NCBI GenBank assembly: GCA_964498755.1
Contig: CAZCIB010000018.1
Span: 1 to 39,188, forward strand
Length of the DNA: 39,188 nt
Direction: 5' to 3'
Source of the DNA: RZZS01 sp964498755
Lineage (GTDB): Bacteria > Pseudomonadota > Alphaproteobacteria > Micavibrionales > Micavibrionaceae
The notes beneath the pieces are model-generated. The model was not told the origin of the DNA and made no database searches. It saw only the letters and a program-made list of their open reading frames with translations. The number at the start of each line of letters is the position of its first letter. The first letter of the stretch is position 1. The position numbers were made by a program, and so were the translations under genes. Below are positions 23,342 to 31,987 of the stretch, piece after piece.

Positions 23342-25327
23342 TTACCAGCGTGGTCCGTCCATGCCGCCGCCTGTCGGAGGCTTGTCCGGGTTGCCGCTAT
23401 CTGGCGGATTGTTGCCGCCGCCGTTTCCACCGCCGCCGCCGCCGTCGTCGCCGCCGCCATCGCCACCGCCGCCGTTTCCGCCGCCGCCGTTGCCGCCGCC
23501 ATTGCCATTGCCGCCGCCGTTGCCATTGCCGCCGCCGTTGCCGTTTCCGCCGCCGTTGCCATTGCCGCCGCCGTTGCCATTGCCGCCGCCGTTATCTTTT
23601 GGCTGGCATTCCGGCGCCGTACTCTTCTTACAGCTGCCGCTGACCTTTTCACGCTTTGCTCTCTTGCGTTCGTTCCAGTTCATCGTGCAGGTATCAGCGT
23701 CGCGTCTATATCTTATTTCACCTATCTTGCATGCGCCGCATTTTTTCGTCCACTCTCTCTTGCCGCGGCAATTGCAAAAGCCTCTATCGCCGACCTCGAC
23801 CCAGCGTCCCGCATCACATTCATACTCGACGCGTTGAGTCAGGTAAGAACCGGGATTATTGCTCGTGTACTGATAGCTCTTGTCACCGTGCTTTCCCGCG
23901 CCGATGTCAAACGTTACGGTCCCTTTACAACCGCTATAGCTGACCTGCTGCGCGGCGCATGGCGGGTAAACGCATTCAAATTTCCCGTCTTTCATTTGCT
24001 GAAGAACCTGTTCGAAAGGGCAGGTAAAGTCGATACTTTGATTACAACGCACGCCTGCGTTTTTCCCGTCGCCCTTAAAGCCGATCATGAATTCATCGTC
24101 AGAGTCGCAGGTAATGCCTTGCTCCGAAGTCAGATCAGTGGCTTCAAAACAATCCGCCGGGTCGAAATTGTCGGAGTCCGCGCCGTGATTGCAGAAGCCT
24201 ACGGCATGGGTCTGGCCTTCTACCAGGATGCTGCCCTCGACCAGCAGCTTGGTTTCCGCGCCGCCATAGTTCTGGTCCTGGCCGTTACCGCCGGAGGTAT
24301 ACCAGTTAAAAAGATAATCGCCGCCGATGCGCCCGCCTTTTTTGACCTGAATGTCGGTCGGCGATTCCTCAACGATCGCCCAGAGCGGCGTGGCCAGAGG
24401 CTGTTCGAAGCTGACCATATCATCGAAGGATTTCGGTCCGCCGGACGTGTTGTAAGGATCGTACCAGAATTCCGCGTCGGCGGAGCCTTTGTCGGAAGCG
24501 TCGCAGTTCTTCTTGTACACAATGCCGGTTCCGGAACCTGCGTCTAATTCACTTTTTTGCAAGTCTTGCTCGATCGTATTCAAGTCGCAGTCCGCAATTT
24601 TTACGCCCTGCCTGTTAAAGCCGCCGACCTGATCGGGGCCAAGCGAGACGACAATGTATTCACCGCCATGCTCCGGATTCACAACCGAGGTTTTACCGCC
24701 GCTGCCGTCGCTGGTTTCAATCGTGATCCCGCCGCCGACGAGAGGGGAGCCCGGGGCCCCCGCTTCAAAAATACTGAAATCAGAGCGTGTTAACTCGACC
24801 GTTACGGCATAAAGAAGACGGCTACCATAAGCGTCGTAGGCGCTGTCTTCTGGCGCAAAAAGATCTCGAAACGGAACAGCGCCAATGATGACGTGAAGAG
24901 GCTGATCTGTCTCTTCCGCGCCGTCAATGATGCCATCTCCGTTCCTATCAATATCGGCTAGACGATTACTCTGAACGACGCAAAAACCATCGCCATCCCC
25001 TAAATCGTCGATGTCGCAATCCAGACTCGGCGTCTCATCCGTAATATCAAAATCTTCACAGTAATCTACGGGCTCTCCATAATTTGCGTCCTCACGTGCG
25101 GCGTTCAAAGAGGCCGGACACGGAAATCTGTCATTCGTCGCGCGGAAGCCGTCAACGAGGAAAGACATGTCGTCGAGATTGTCTTTCGTCGTCTCGATAT
25201 TCTTTTCGGCCTGCCAGACCTGGTAGGCGCCGAGGCCGCCCGCAATCAGGATCCCCGCGATCATCATTGATATCGCAAGCTCAATCAGCGTATAGCCGTT
25301 TTCTTTATCTCTGAACAATCCGTACAT
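23342..25327 (-). CDS. large prepilin with EF-hand-like loop and Gly/Asn-rich tail
   Basis: 661 residues, the last gene of a three-prepilin cluster. Cleavage site G11 followed by YTLIE, Glu at +5 (E16), then a hydrophobic helix to about residue 37. Shared family motifs are RFPCPAS (67-73) and VPFRDLF, DAYGSRLLYAVT. A canonical 12-residue EF-hand loop, DRNGDGIIDGAE, spans 127-138. The middle part (about 440-580) is cysteine-rich. The C-terminal tail repeats NGNGGG and ends with a Pro-rich segment. At over 600 residues it is far longer than a normal major pilin, so a surface-exposed minor pilin or adhesin is likely. AAGGAGGAAG gives a strong ribosome binding site that overlaps the end of the preceding gene. 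Confidence 0.75.
   Translation of the reverse strand: MYGLFRDKENGYTLIELAISMMIAGILIAGGLGAYQVWQAEKNIETTKDNLDDMSFLVDGFRATNDRFPCPASLNAAREDANYGEPVDYCEDFDITDETPSLDCDIDDLGDGDGFCVVQSNRLADIDRNGDGIIDGAEETDQPLHVIIGAVPFRDLFAPEDSAYDAYGSRLLYAVTVELTRSDFSIFEAGAPGSPLVGGGITIETSDGSGGKTSVVNPEHGGEYIVVSLGPDQVGGFNRQGVKIADCDLNTIEQDLQKSELDAGSGTGIVYKKNCDASDKGSADAEFWYDPYNTSGGPKSFDDMVSFEQPLATPLWAIVEESPTDIQVKKGGRIGGDYLFNWYTSGGNGQDQNYGGAETKLLVEGSILVEGQTHAVGFCNHGADSDNFDPADCFEATDLTSEQGITCDSDDEFMIGFKGDGKNAGVRCNQSIDFTCPFEQVLQQMKDGKFECVYPPCAAQQVSYSGCKGTVTFDIGAGKHGDKSYQYTSNNPGSYLTQRVEYECDAGRWVEVGDRGFCNCRGKREWTKKCGACKIGEIRYRRDADTCTMNWNERKRAKREKVSGSCKKSTAPECQPKDNGGGNGNGGGNGNGGGNGNGGGNGNGGGNGNGGGNGGGGNGGGGDGGGDDGGGGGGNGGGNNPPDSGNPDKPPTGGGMDGPRW
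23430..23593 (-). repeat. tandem NGNGGG-coding repeat in the prepilin tail
   Basis: The plus strand shows repeated GCCGCCGCCGTTGCCATT units of 18 nt with small variations, encoding about five NGNGGG repeats and then looser Gly-rich sequence on the minus strand. Copy number is likely to vary by slippage or recombination. Confidence 0.8.
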
Positions 25328-25339
25328 GCCGCTTCCTCC

Positions 25340-26746
25340 TTAATTTCCTACCGTTACGTCGCCGCCGCTTTGCGTCGTCGGGTCAAAACAGTTAAACACC
25401 ACGCCGCCGGACGTGACGGATATGCCGGTTATGGCGGCGTTTCCGGAACATCCGCCATTAAATTCCGGGCCAAGCCCGCCCAAGGCTGTTTTGCAAACGG
25501 GCGCGCCGTTTTTGACGCCGACCAGAACTTCATCATCCTTGCATTCAATAGCCTCACCTTCTTCCCCGGCAATGGCCGCCGCCGGGAAACAGTTTTCGCC
25601 GTCTCTATCGCATATCTCGTTGCTTAACATGCGGCCGCCTTCGCTGTTGCCGTCGCCGTCGAGATCAAAATCCTCTACCCTCAAATTGCCTTCGAACACG
25701 TGCAGGTAGTTTTGCGGCTCTCTTTTGAGCCCGCTCTCAAACGTATCGGGGTCGGCGTTGCCGATCGCCATGAAACGGGAATACTGGTTGAACAGGTTTT
25801 CCGGCTCGGCCGAAGATGGCGCCCATACGTAGAGCCACTCCCACAGCGAGAAAATCAGCGTGTCGTCGAAATAGTCGTCGCCCGCCTGCAGCGTCAGCGG
25901 ATGCAGTTCGAATTCATCGTCCATATCGCAATTCTCGACGTCTCGTCCGGCGCCGCTGCAAGGCGCGCCGTTCGGCTGCCCGTCAGACGTGTACCCGCCG
26001 CGGCCATCGCGGCCTGTGCTAAAGACAACGAAATCAGCGTCTGTTTTCAGCGGGTCGGCTTGTATTTGCGAGCTTGTCTCGCTATGCGAAATTTGCAGGC
26101 GGCGTTCCTTGCTGCCGGCGTCGTTAAAGGACGCATAGCCTTCGATAAACGTTCTATTCAGCGTGATGCTTCCCTGGTCATACCCCTGGAAAACGTCGGG
26201 ACCCGCGAATCCATCGACATCATCGTCACCGGGATCTGTTCCATATTCGTCCGGAGCAACGGTTTGTTCTTCGGTTACCGCGTACATAAGCCTGTTGCCG
26301 TACGGGTCGACAATGTCCTCGAGCTCAATGCCCAGAGTGCGAAACGGCACCGTTCCGATTCTGACGCGCCGGTCATCGGTTCCCGCAACGCAATACGCGT
26401 TTCCATTGCAGTTACCCGGATCAGTCGTGGAGCCGGGATTGACACTCACATGCCTGCAATCCATTTCCCGGCCGTAAGCTTGGCCGTCGGCCTCGGTCGT
26501 GTCGAATGGCGCAGGGCATGGAAACCTGTTTTCCCTTGTCACAAATTGCGCCATGGCGTCGGCGACGCTGTAATAGTCGAGACGCCCTTCGGAGAGGCGC
26601 TCCTGTTTTTCAATGTTCTCGAGCGTGTACAAGACAGCCGCCGTAATGAGACCGGCGACGACCAGCGCGATCGTTATCTCAATCAGTGAAAAACCGCCAT
26701 CGCACGCTCTTAATGCGTTTTTTATATGCTTGCTCTTTTTCATCAC
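25340..26746 (-). CDS. large prepilin, middle gene of the three-prepilin cluster
   Basis: 468 residues if the GTG at 26746 is used; the adjacent ATG at 26743 is equally possible. Cleavage site G18 followed by FSLIE, Glu at +5 (E23), then helix TIALVVAGLITAAVLYTLE. Shared motifs RFPCPAPF, then IGTVPFRTLG and DPYGNRLMYAVTEEQ mark it as a paralogue of its two neighbours. Acidic runs (DPGDDDVDG and DLDGDGNSEGG) may bind calcium. Several cysteines occur late (ICDRDGENC). It begins 1 bp from the preceding prepilin stop and ends 12 bp before the next start, so the three are one operon. Confidence 0.75.
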   Translation of the reverse strand: MMKKSKHIKNALRACDGGFSLIEITIALVVAGLITAAVLYTLENIEKQERLSEGRLDYYSVADAMAQFVTRENRFPCPAPFDTTEADGQAYGREMDCRHVSVNPGSTTDPGNCNGNAYCVAGTDDRRVRIGTVPFRTLGIELEDIVDPYGNRLMYAVTEEQTVAPDEYGTDPGDDDVDGFAGPDVFQGYDQGSITLNRTFIEGYASFNDAGSKERRLQISHSETSSQIQADPLKTDADFVVFSTGRDGRGGYTSDGQPNGAPCSGAGRDVENCDMDDEFELHPLTLQAGDDYFDDTLIFSLWEWLYVWAPSSAEPENLFNQYSRFMAIGNADPDTFESGLKREPQNYLHVFEGNLRVEDFDLDGDGNSEGGRMLSNEICDRDGENCFPAAAIAGEEGEAIECKDDEVLVGVKNGAPVCKTALGGLGPEFNGGCSGNAAITGISVTSGGVVFNCFDPTTQSGGDVTVGN

Positions 26747-26747
26747 T

Positions 26748-28130
26748 TTAAATCTTGTCTCCCGTTAAGACGTCGACGCATCTGGCCGTAATTTGTTTGC
26801 TGGAGCCATTGTACGAAAAGCCGTACATGAAGTAGCCCGCAGGACAGGTCGCGCTGGCCTCCGGCGTATCCGGCACGAGCGTCGGCTCGCACTTGGATTG
26901 CCCGGCTGCTACGCCGCGCATAGCCTCAAAAGCTTGACACTGATCCATTTTTTCCCCACCGATCAGGTCCGGCGTAAAACAGTTGTTTCCCTCCTTGTCG
27001 CAGACTTCATCCGTAAACAGGTTGCCCGCATAGCGCTGTTCCCACTCTTTATCCGGACTTTTGGGATTGGGATCGTCGGGGTCGGTAATATTCCGCCTCT
27101 TCGCCATAACATGCCCGCCGCGCACGTGCAGGCGTTCTTCGGGGCCTTGGGGATCGTCTGCGTCTTCAACGAGATCCGTGCCGATGCCGACATTGCCGAT
27201 ATTGGCGCTTTGCACATCGCGCGGGTTCCCGCCGGGGCGGTCGTCGTTTTCCCAGTTAAAATACGCCACCCACGGACGGTAGACGACCGTATCGTCGAAA
27301 TAGCCGTTGCCTTGCTGCTCGCTGCGCAGCGCGCTGACGAAGACGCCGTCGCCTTCGCCTGCAACGATTTCCTGGCAGTTATTCTGGTCCCGGCCCGGCG
27401 CGTCGTCGCAAGGAACGCCTGGGGTTCCCTGCCAGTTATAAGCGCCCTTGCCGTCCGCCCCCAGCGCGACGAGCGCATATTCAGCTCCGTCAACGATTTC
27501 GTTATTGTGCTCGTTTATGATGCGGATCGCGCCGAGATTTTTGACGTAGTTTACCGTTCCCTGATTCTCCGTAAGCGCATACAGAATGCGGTTGCCGTAG
27601 GGGTCGAGCGCGTATTGCCCATCGATATCAAGGCCGTTTGCGGGCGTTGCGACGTTTGGATTGTCATCACCGTCGACGTCGCCGTCTCCGTCCGTGTCGG
27701 CGGCAGGCGTCCCGAAGCGGAACGGAACGGCGCCGATGCGGACTCTGTGCACTTGAGGCGGGGTTACCGGATCGTTGTCATGGTCAAAGTTCCCCCTAAC
27801 GACGCAATAATGGGCATTGCAGCCTTCCGTGGCGACAGTTGCCTGATCCTCACAATCCGTCGGCACGCCGTACTCGGCGTCGCCAGGGCCCGCCGTTAAG
27901 GACGCCGGACAGGGATACCAGCCATTCGTGCCGAAATATTCCGCCAGAGACGAGGCCAGATTATCGACCGTCTCGTTCTGCTGCTCGATCTTCGCCTGTT
28001 TGTAATAAATCGAAAACGCCCGCGCGGCGCCTGCGATCAAAATGCCCGCGATGATCGTGACAATCGCAAGCTCTATCAGCGTCAGCCCGCGCTCTTCTCT
28101 CATTCCCGCTTTGAACGTGCCTAAAATCAT
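26748..28130 (-). CDS. large prepilin, first gene of the three-prepilin cluster
   Basis: 460 residues. Cleavage site G15 followed by LTLIE, Glu at +5 (E20), then helix LAIVTIIAGILIAGAARAF. It carries WYPCPAS (71-77), IGAVPFRFG and DPYGNRILYALTENQ, the same blocks as the two downstream genes. DTDGDGDVDGDD at 145-156 resembles an EF-hand loop. The C-terminus has paired cysteines (ATCPAGYFMYGFSYNG). GGGGAAG lies just before the ATG. Any promoter lies in the AT-rich 28131-28258 gap, in which I see no clear boxes. Likely a pilus or pseudopilus subunit exported and processed by a prepilin peptidase encoded elsewhere. Confidence 0.75.
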   Translation of the reverse strand: MILGTFKAGMREERGLTLIELAIVTIIAGILIAGAARAFSIYYKQAKIEQQNETVDNLASSLAEYFGTNGWYPCPASLTAGPGDAEYGVPTDCEDQATVATEGCNAHYCVVRGNFDHDNDPVTPPQVHRVRIGAVPFRFGTPAADTDGDGDVDGDDNPNVATPANGLDIDGQYALDPYGNRILYALTENQGTVNYVKNLGAIRIINEHNNEIVDGAEYALVALGADGKGAYNWQGTPGVPCDDAPGRDQNNCQEIVAGEGDGVFVSALRSEQQGNGYFDDTVVYRPWVAYFNWENDDRPGGNPRDVQSANIGNVGIGTDLVEDADDPQGPEERLHVRGGHVMAKRRNITDPDDPNPKSPDKEWEQRYAGNLFTDEVCDKEGNNCFTPDLIGGEKMDQCQAFEAMRGVAAGQSKCEPTLVPDTPEASATCPAGYFMYGFSYNGSSKQITARCVDVLTGDKI

Positions 28131-28258
28131 GCTTCCCCGGCAGTCTTGATAAATTGACCTAGTCTCCAGTCTAACCCTTTTATTTTAAAGACATCTTAAA
28201 TTTAGATAAAATTTTAGCTAAATCCGGCGGTAGATTGCGCAAAATGGTTAACGAGCGG

Positions 28259-28735
28259 CTATTCCAGCATCAGACCATGACGGGAATATAGTCCTATATA
28301 TTTGCCGGAACCGGCGTCGCGGATGCGAAAAATCGCGTTTTTATCCTGAGACGTGACTTCATAAACAGAATCAATGGTTTGGACGACGCGGCGTTTGTCG
28401 CGACCGCCGAGATTGTAGAAGCGCGGGCCGACTTCAAGAACGGGCACATCGCGCTTTTCGTACTGATCCGTTATAATTCCGGCCTTATACCAGCCCTGAA
28501 TCAGCTGCAACCCGTTTTTGCGCTGGGCTATCCAGTCCTGCGGCTGCCACTGCATGTGGTCCCACTGCGTGTTGTGGCGGCTTTTGCCGTCATACAGATA
28601 GGTTTTTTCGAAATCGAGGTTTTCCCAATGGCTCGGCCACCAGCCGTAAACCCACGGCTTGGGTTCGGCGAACGCGGATGCGTTTGCCAGAAAAGCCAAT
28701 GTGAAACAAAGAGTTAATAAAATTCTGCCCAGCAT
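28259..28735 (-). CDS. small secreted protein of unknown function
   Basis: 158 residues with a type I signal peptide: MLGRILLTLCFTLAFLANAS, then AFA before a probable cut near residue 23. The mature part is rich in Trp and Tyr (PWVYGWWPSHWENL) and ends with a tail predicted as beta (VYEVTSQDKNAIFRIRDAGS). Family not recognised. It lies between the prepilin cluster and the divergent FlgC-like gene. Confidence 0.65.
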   Translation of the reverse strand: MLGRILLTLCFTLAFLANASAFAEPKPWVYGWWPSHWENLDFEKTYLYDGKSRHNTQWDHMQWQPQDWIAQRKNGLQLIQGWYKAGIITDQYEKRDVPVLEVGPRFYNLGGRDKRRVVQTIDSVYEVTSQDKNAIFRIRDAGSGKYIGLYSRHGLMLE

Positions 28736-28793
28736 GATAATTCCTGAAGAAGAGCTAAAAGACCCTTAACTATTTCCATGATATAATGAAAAA

Positions 28794-29207
28794 ATGATTA
28801 ATGCTATTTCTACGGCTTTATCGGGCTTAATCGCAAGCGGCAAGCGGGCCGAGGCGAGCGCGTCCAACATCGCAAATCTCGGCTCGTCCGGCTCTATCGA
28901 GCCCGGCGGCAAGCCGCCCTACCAGCCTTTGACAGTTCAGCAAACCTCCAATACGGCCCGGGATGGCACGCCGCTCGGCGTAAAATCAGAATTTATTCCT
29001 AAGGAGCCCGGCATTACGCCGTCTTTCTCTCCTGACTCCCCCTTCGCCAATGAAGAGGGCATTATCGGGGTTCCAAACGTTAATCTGGCCGAAGAAGCCG
29101 TCAATCTTAAAATCGTGGAACTGTCCTACAAGGCTAACGTCAACACAATCGAAGTCGCCGGTGAAATGCAGGAAGACCTGCTGCGCGTTTTCGACGACGA
29201 AGCCTGA
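28794..29207 (+). CDS. orphan FlgC-like flagellar rod protein
   Basis: 137 residues, the size of FlgC. N-terminus INAISTALSGLIASGKRAEA, then SASNIANLGSSG, is the rod-protein N-domain with a modified ANxxT motif. The C-terminus (VNLAEEAVNLKIVELSYKAN, then VNTIEVAGEMQEDLLRVFD) is the FlgC-like C-helix. FlgC is normally encoded next to flgB and fliE for the proximal rod; here no flagellar gene is near. It is convergent with the sortase gene (3-bp gap). A TATAAT at 28782-28787 sits so close that a transcript would be nearly leaderless. Function as rod subunit is not assured. Confidence 0.75.
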   Translation: MINAISTALSGLIASGKRAEASASNIANLGSSGSIEPGGKPPYQPLTVQQTSNTARDGTPLGVKSEFIPKEPGITPSFSPDSPFANEEGIIGVPNVNLAEEAVNLKIVELSYKANVNTIEVAGEMQEDLLRVFDDEA

Positions 29208-29210
29208 TTT

Positions 29211-29801
29211 TTACCTGTACGCGACGTACCGTTCTATTTTCTCCGCAACCACCAGATACCTTTGTTTTGTGCCCGGCAATGAAGCCGTAAACGGGTAACA
29301 TGTGCTAAGGACAAGGATATTTTGCTCTGTTTGCCGCAAGACTGATATTCTGGGTCGCTCCGCTATTTGCGTTTCCGTGATGTGATAACGGTGCGTCTGC
29401 CCGTCCGGCGTTTCCAGCTTGATTATTTCTCCGGCTTTTAAATCCTCAAGCAGGCGAAAATGCGTGTCCTTGTGCGCAGAGATAAGCGTTACGCCCGCCA
29501 TGCTTCCTGGCGGCGAGGTGATAGGATGCCAGCCGGGCGCGAAGGCGAGCGTCTGCCCGGAAATCCCCTCCAGTACGACAAAATTCTGGCCTTGCGGAAA
29601 GTGTATTTTTGCTACGGGCTGACTATCCAGCCATGGCCACGGTTTGACGGGCGCCCCGTTTTCAAGGCCTTGATCCCATGCCTGGTCAAGCAGCGCAACT
29701 GACAGAGCTGCCTTGGCAGGGATGTAAAGGGAATGACCAAGGAGAAGAAACGCGGCGCCTAGCGCCGCGCTTGCCATGACAGTTTTAACCCTGCGCTTCA
29801 T
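29211..29801 (-). CDS. class-GN type (proteobacterial) sortase
   Basis: 196 residues from the ATG at 29801, preferred over the ATG at 29807 because GGAGG lies 7 nt before it. Sortases cut LPxTG-like signals and join the protein to a surface amine. Catalytic residues are visible: His in LISAHKDTHF (H110), Cys in LSTCYPF (C168), Arg in KQRYLVV (R181). An N-terminal hydrophobic segment anchors it. It overlaps by 17 nt the end of the target-protein gene, the usual pair in proteobacteria with a single sortase. Confidence 0.9.
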   Translation of the reverse strand: MKRRVKTVMASAALGAAFLLLGHSLYIPAKAALSVALLDQAWDQGLENGAPVKPWPWLDSQPVAKIHFPQGQNFVVLEGISGQTLAFAPGWHPITSPPGSMAGVTLISAHKDTHFRLLEDLKAGEIIKLETPDGQTHRYHITETQIAERPRISVLRQTEQNILVLSTCYPFTASLPGTKQRYLVVAEKIERYVAYR

Positions 29802-31866
29802 GAGCATCCCTCCGTTCCCAGAGCATCAGCCCGGCCACCATCATCAGCATGAGTGAAGTCATCAGGCCGACTTCCCATGACGTAGCTGTTTTCGGCAGAG
29901 AAATACCGTGCTTGAGATCGTTTTGCGCCTGCGGGTCGTTCTTCTTGTTAAGATGCTCGTAGTAACGCTGCGAGGCCTCAAACGGATCGAATTCGGCCAG
30001 TTGCCAGCCTTCGGGCGTATTGGGATCGATCTTGCGTGAGATCAGCCCGGCTTCATTCGGCCTCAGGACTTCCTCATCAACCGCGACGAGTGAGGTAAAG
30101 GCGCTCATGATCTGATGTTCGAGCGCAAGTTCCGTGACCTTTCTTTCATTTCCGGCTGCACTGAAACGCGGGTCGGACAAAGCGATATCGTTAATTTTGG
30201 CCCGGGCGTAAAGTTTGCCGACGCCATCCGCATCCGCTGCCGCTGGTTTGAGTTCAAGCGACCATGGCGCTTCTTTGCGCCTGCCTTGCACGGTGAGCAT
30301 GCGAACTGGTTCACGCGTGCGTAAAATCGCCTGTACCGTTTCGCCGTCCAGCAAATCAGGCAGGTTCGCCGGGATGATTTCGGCGTCTCCCCCGGCGACT
30401 TTAAGAGACAGATCCGTAACTGCGGGCTGTTTCATCTTGCCGAACAGCGCCGCCATTTTCGTTTTGATCTCACTTGTGTCGCTGATATAGGTAAAAGCGC
30501 CGCGGCCTTGCCGGGCGATTGTGCGCATCAATTCGGCGTTTGGCGCGGCGCCGATCCCGACGGCGAAAAATCGCGCCTTGCCGACATTATTTCGGATGTA
30601 TTCGCCGAGCCTGCTTTCGTAGCCGACCGCGCCATCCGTCATGAAAACGATCTGGCGGAGATATCCGTCTTGCTCTTTCTGTCCAAGCGCTTTTTCAATA
30701 GCGGGCATCATGCGCGTGCCGCCCGTTGCCTGCAGGCCATTTACCCATTGCAGGGCCGTGGCCTTGTTATCGGGCGTGGCCGGCATCTCCCGGTTGAAGA
30801 GGCTTTGCATATCGCTTGAAAAGCGGATGACATTAAAGAGATCTTGCGATGAAAGATCTGTGATCGCTTCTTTTAGCGCGGCCTTTGCCTGTACGATGGA
30901 CGGACCGCTCATCGAGCCGGAGGTGTCGATAATCATCGTGATTTGACGCTTTGGCGAATGCCCTGTCTCTTCCTCCATGATCGAGGGAGGTAAGATCGTG
31001 ACATGGGTGAAGGTACCGCTTTCGCTTGCTTCCTGATGCAGGAAGGCGAGCGGCTTTGCGCTTTCAGGCGCAGACCATTCGAGAATGAAATCCTGTTTGC
31101 CGGGGAGAATTTTATCGTCTGTCTCAATGGCGATTACATCTCCGGACCCGCTCGCCTTAATGCCATGCGAAGGGCTGGCTATGCTTGACGCGTCGAAACC
31201 GGCGTCCAGCGATACTTTTAAGGAAAAAGGGTTATTGCCGTTTTTAAAGTCGAACAGGGCGATGCGTTCCCGCACGTCGCGCGCATAACTGTTTTGCGGC
31301 CCGGCGGACGCCAGAGTCATCAATTCTTCCGGGTTGAATTCGTCATAGCGCGGGGTAACCGCCATCGGCAGACGGAAGGAGAAATCGCGTTTATCGATCT
31401 TTATCGCGCTCTGATAGCCCGTCTCGATGGCAATGTATGAACGCGGCGGAATATTGGCGAGAGAGGTCCGGAAGATGTTGCTGCGATGCTGCTCGACAAG
31501 CGCGGCGCCTTTGCCTGCTTTTTTCGCTTCTTCATAGATCGTGCGCGCTTTTTCCTTTTCCGCGACAAATCCCAGAACGCGGCGGTCGCCGATAATCATC
31601 ACAAGCTTGTCGACAGCGGCGTCTTCGGGCAGCGGCCATGTATAAACGGCTTCCTGCCATTGGTCGGTGTTATTGTAAAAATACTGGATGGATTGAATCC
31701 GGGCGATCGCGCCGTTGATGTCGACGTCGATTTCCGTCGCGACGCCGGGAGCGTCGATATAAGAATTCAGTTCGGGATTATAAAATTGCAATGGGCTTTT
31801 GGCAGTCTCGGCATAAGCTGGCGTTGAGACGACAAGAGCGAAAGTCGCGATAATTATGCGCAGCAT
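29785..31866 (-). CDS. sortase-target protein with VIT and von Willebrand A domains
   Basis: 693 residues. Signal peptide to about residue 19 (STPAYA). VIT domain at about 40-155 (YFYNNTDQWQEAVYTWPLPE). vWA domain from about 308 with the metal-site motif DTSGS at 314-318. At the C-terminus LPKTA (657-661), a hydrophobic helix and a charged tail (WERRDAHEAQG) form the sorting signal. The gene order target-then-sortase matches the known proteobacterial sortase-target family. The protein should end up anchored at the cell envelope with its vWA domain outside; its ligand is unknown. Confidence 0.92.
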   Translation of the reverse strand: MLRIIIATFALVVSTPAYAETAKSPLQFYNPELNSYIDAPGVATEIDVDINGAIARIQSIQYFYNNTDQWQEAVYTWPLPEDAAVDKLVMIIGDRRVLGFVAEKEKARTIYEEAKKAGKGAALVEQHRSNIFRTSLANIPPRSYIAIETGYQSAIKIDKRDFSFRLPMAVTPRYDEFNPEELMTLASAGPQNSYARDVRERIALFDFKNGNNPFSLKVSLDAGFDASSIASPSHGIKASGSGDVIAIETDDKILPGKQDFILEWSAPESAKPLAFLHQEASESGTFTHVTILPPSIMEEETGHSPKRQITMIIDTSGSMSGPSIVQAKAALKEAITDLSSQDLFNVIRFSSDMQSLFNREMPATPDNKATALQWVNGLQATGGTRMMPAIEKALGQKEQDGYLRQIVFMTDGAVGYESRLGEYIRNNVGKARFFAVGIGAAPNAELMRTIARQGRGAFTYISDTSEIKTKMAALFGKMKQPAVTDLSLKVAGGDAEIIPANLPDLLDGETVQAILRTREPVRMLTVQGRRKEAPWSLELKPAAADADGVGKLYARAKINDIALSDPRFSAAGNERKVTELALEHQIMSAFTSLVAVDEEVLRPNEAGLISRKIDPNTPEGWQLAEFDPFEASQRYYEHLNKKNDPQAQNDLKHGISLPKTATSWEVGLMTSLMLMMVAGLMLWERRDAHEAQG

Positions 31867-31987
31867 GACAGTAAATTCCTTTTGAGTTTAGCGGTTGCTT
31901 AGAATTGCTATGAGAACGCGGGACTATGGCCGAAATCGGCGGGCGTTCGGGTATTGCCATGGAAAAAATGTGAAGACTTTAAGCGCT

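Noticed and set aside
23430..23593. CRISPR-like array
   Set aside because: The regular units are contiguous coding repeats without spacers; no CRISPR array is seen anywhere in the window.
23350..23837. Arg- or Pro-rich plus-strand frames in the Gly-repeat region
   Set aside because: They arise from translating the complement of the NGNGGG repeat and have no other support.
25700..27899. Two long plus-strand frames (329 and 368 codons) opposite the prepilins
   Set aside because: Both are shadows of the prepilin genes, whose N-terminal processing sites and shared motifs establish the coding strand.
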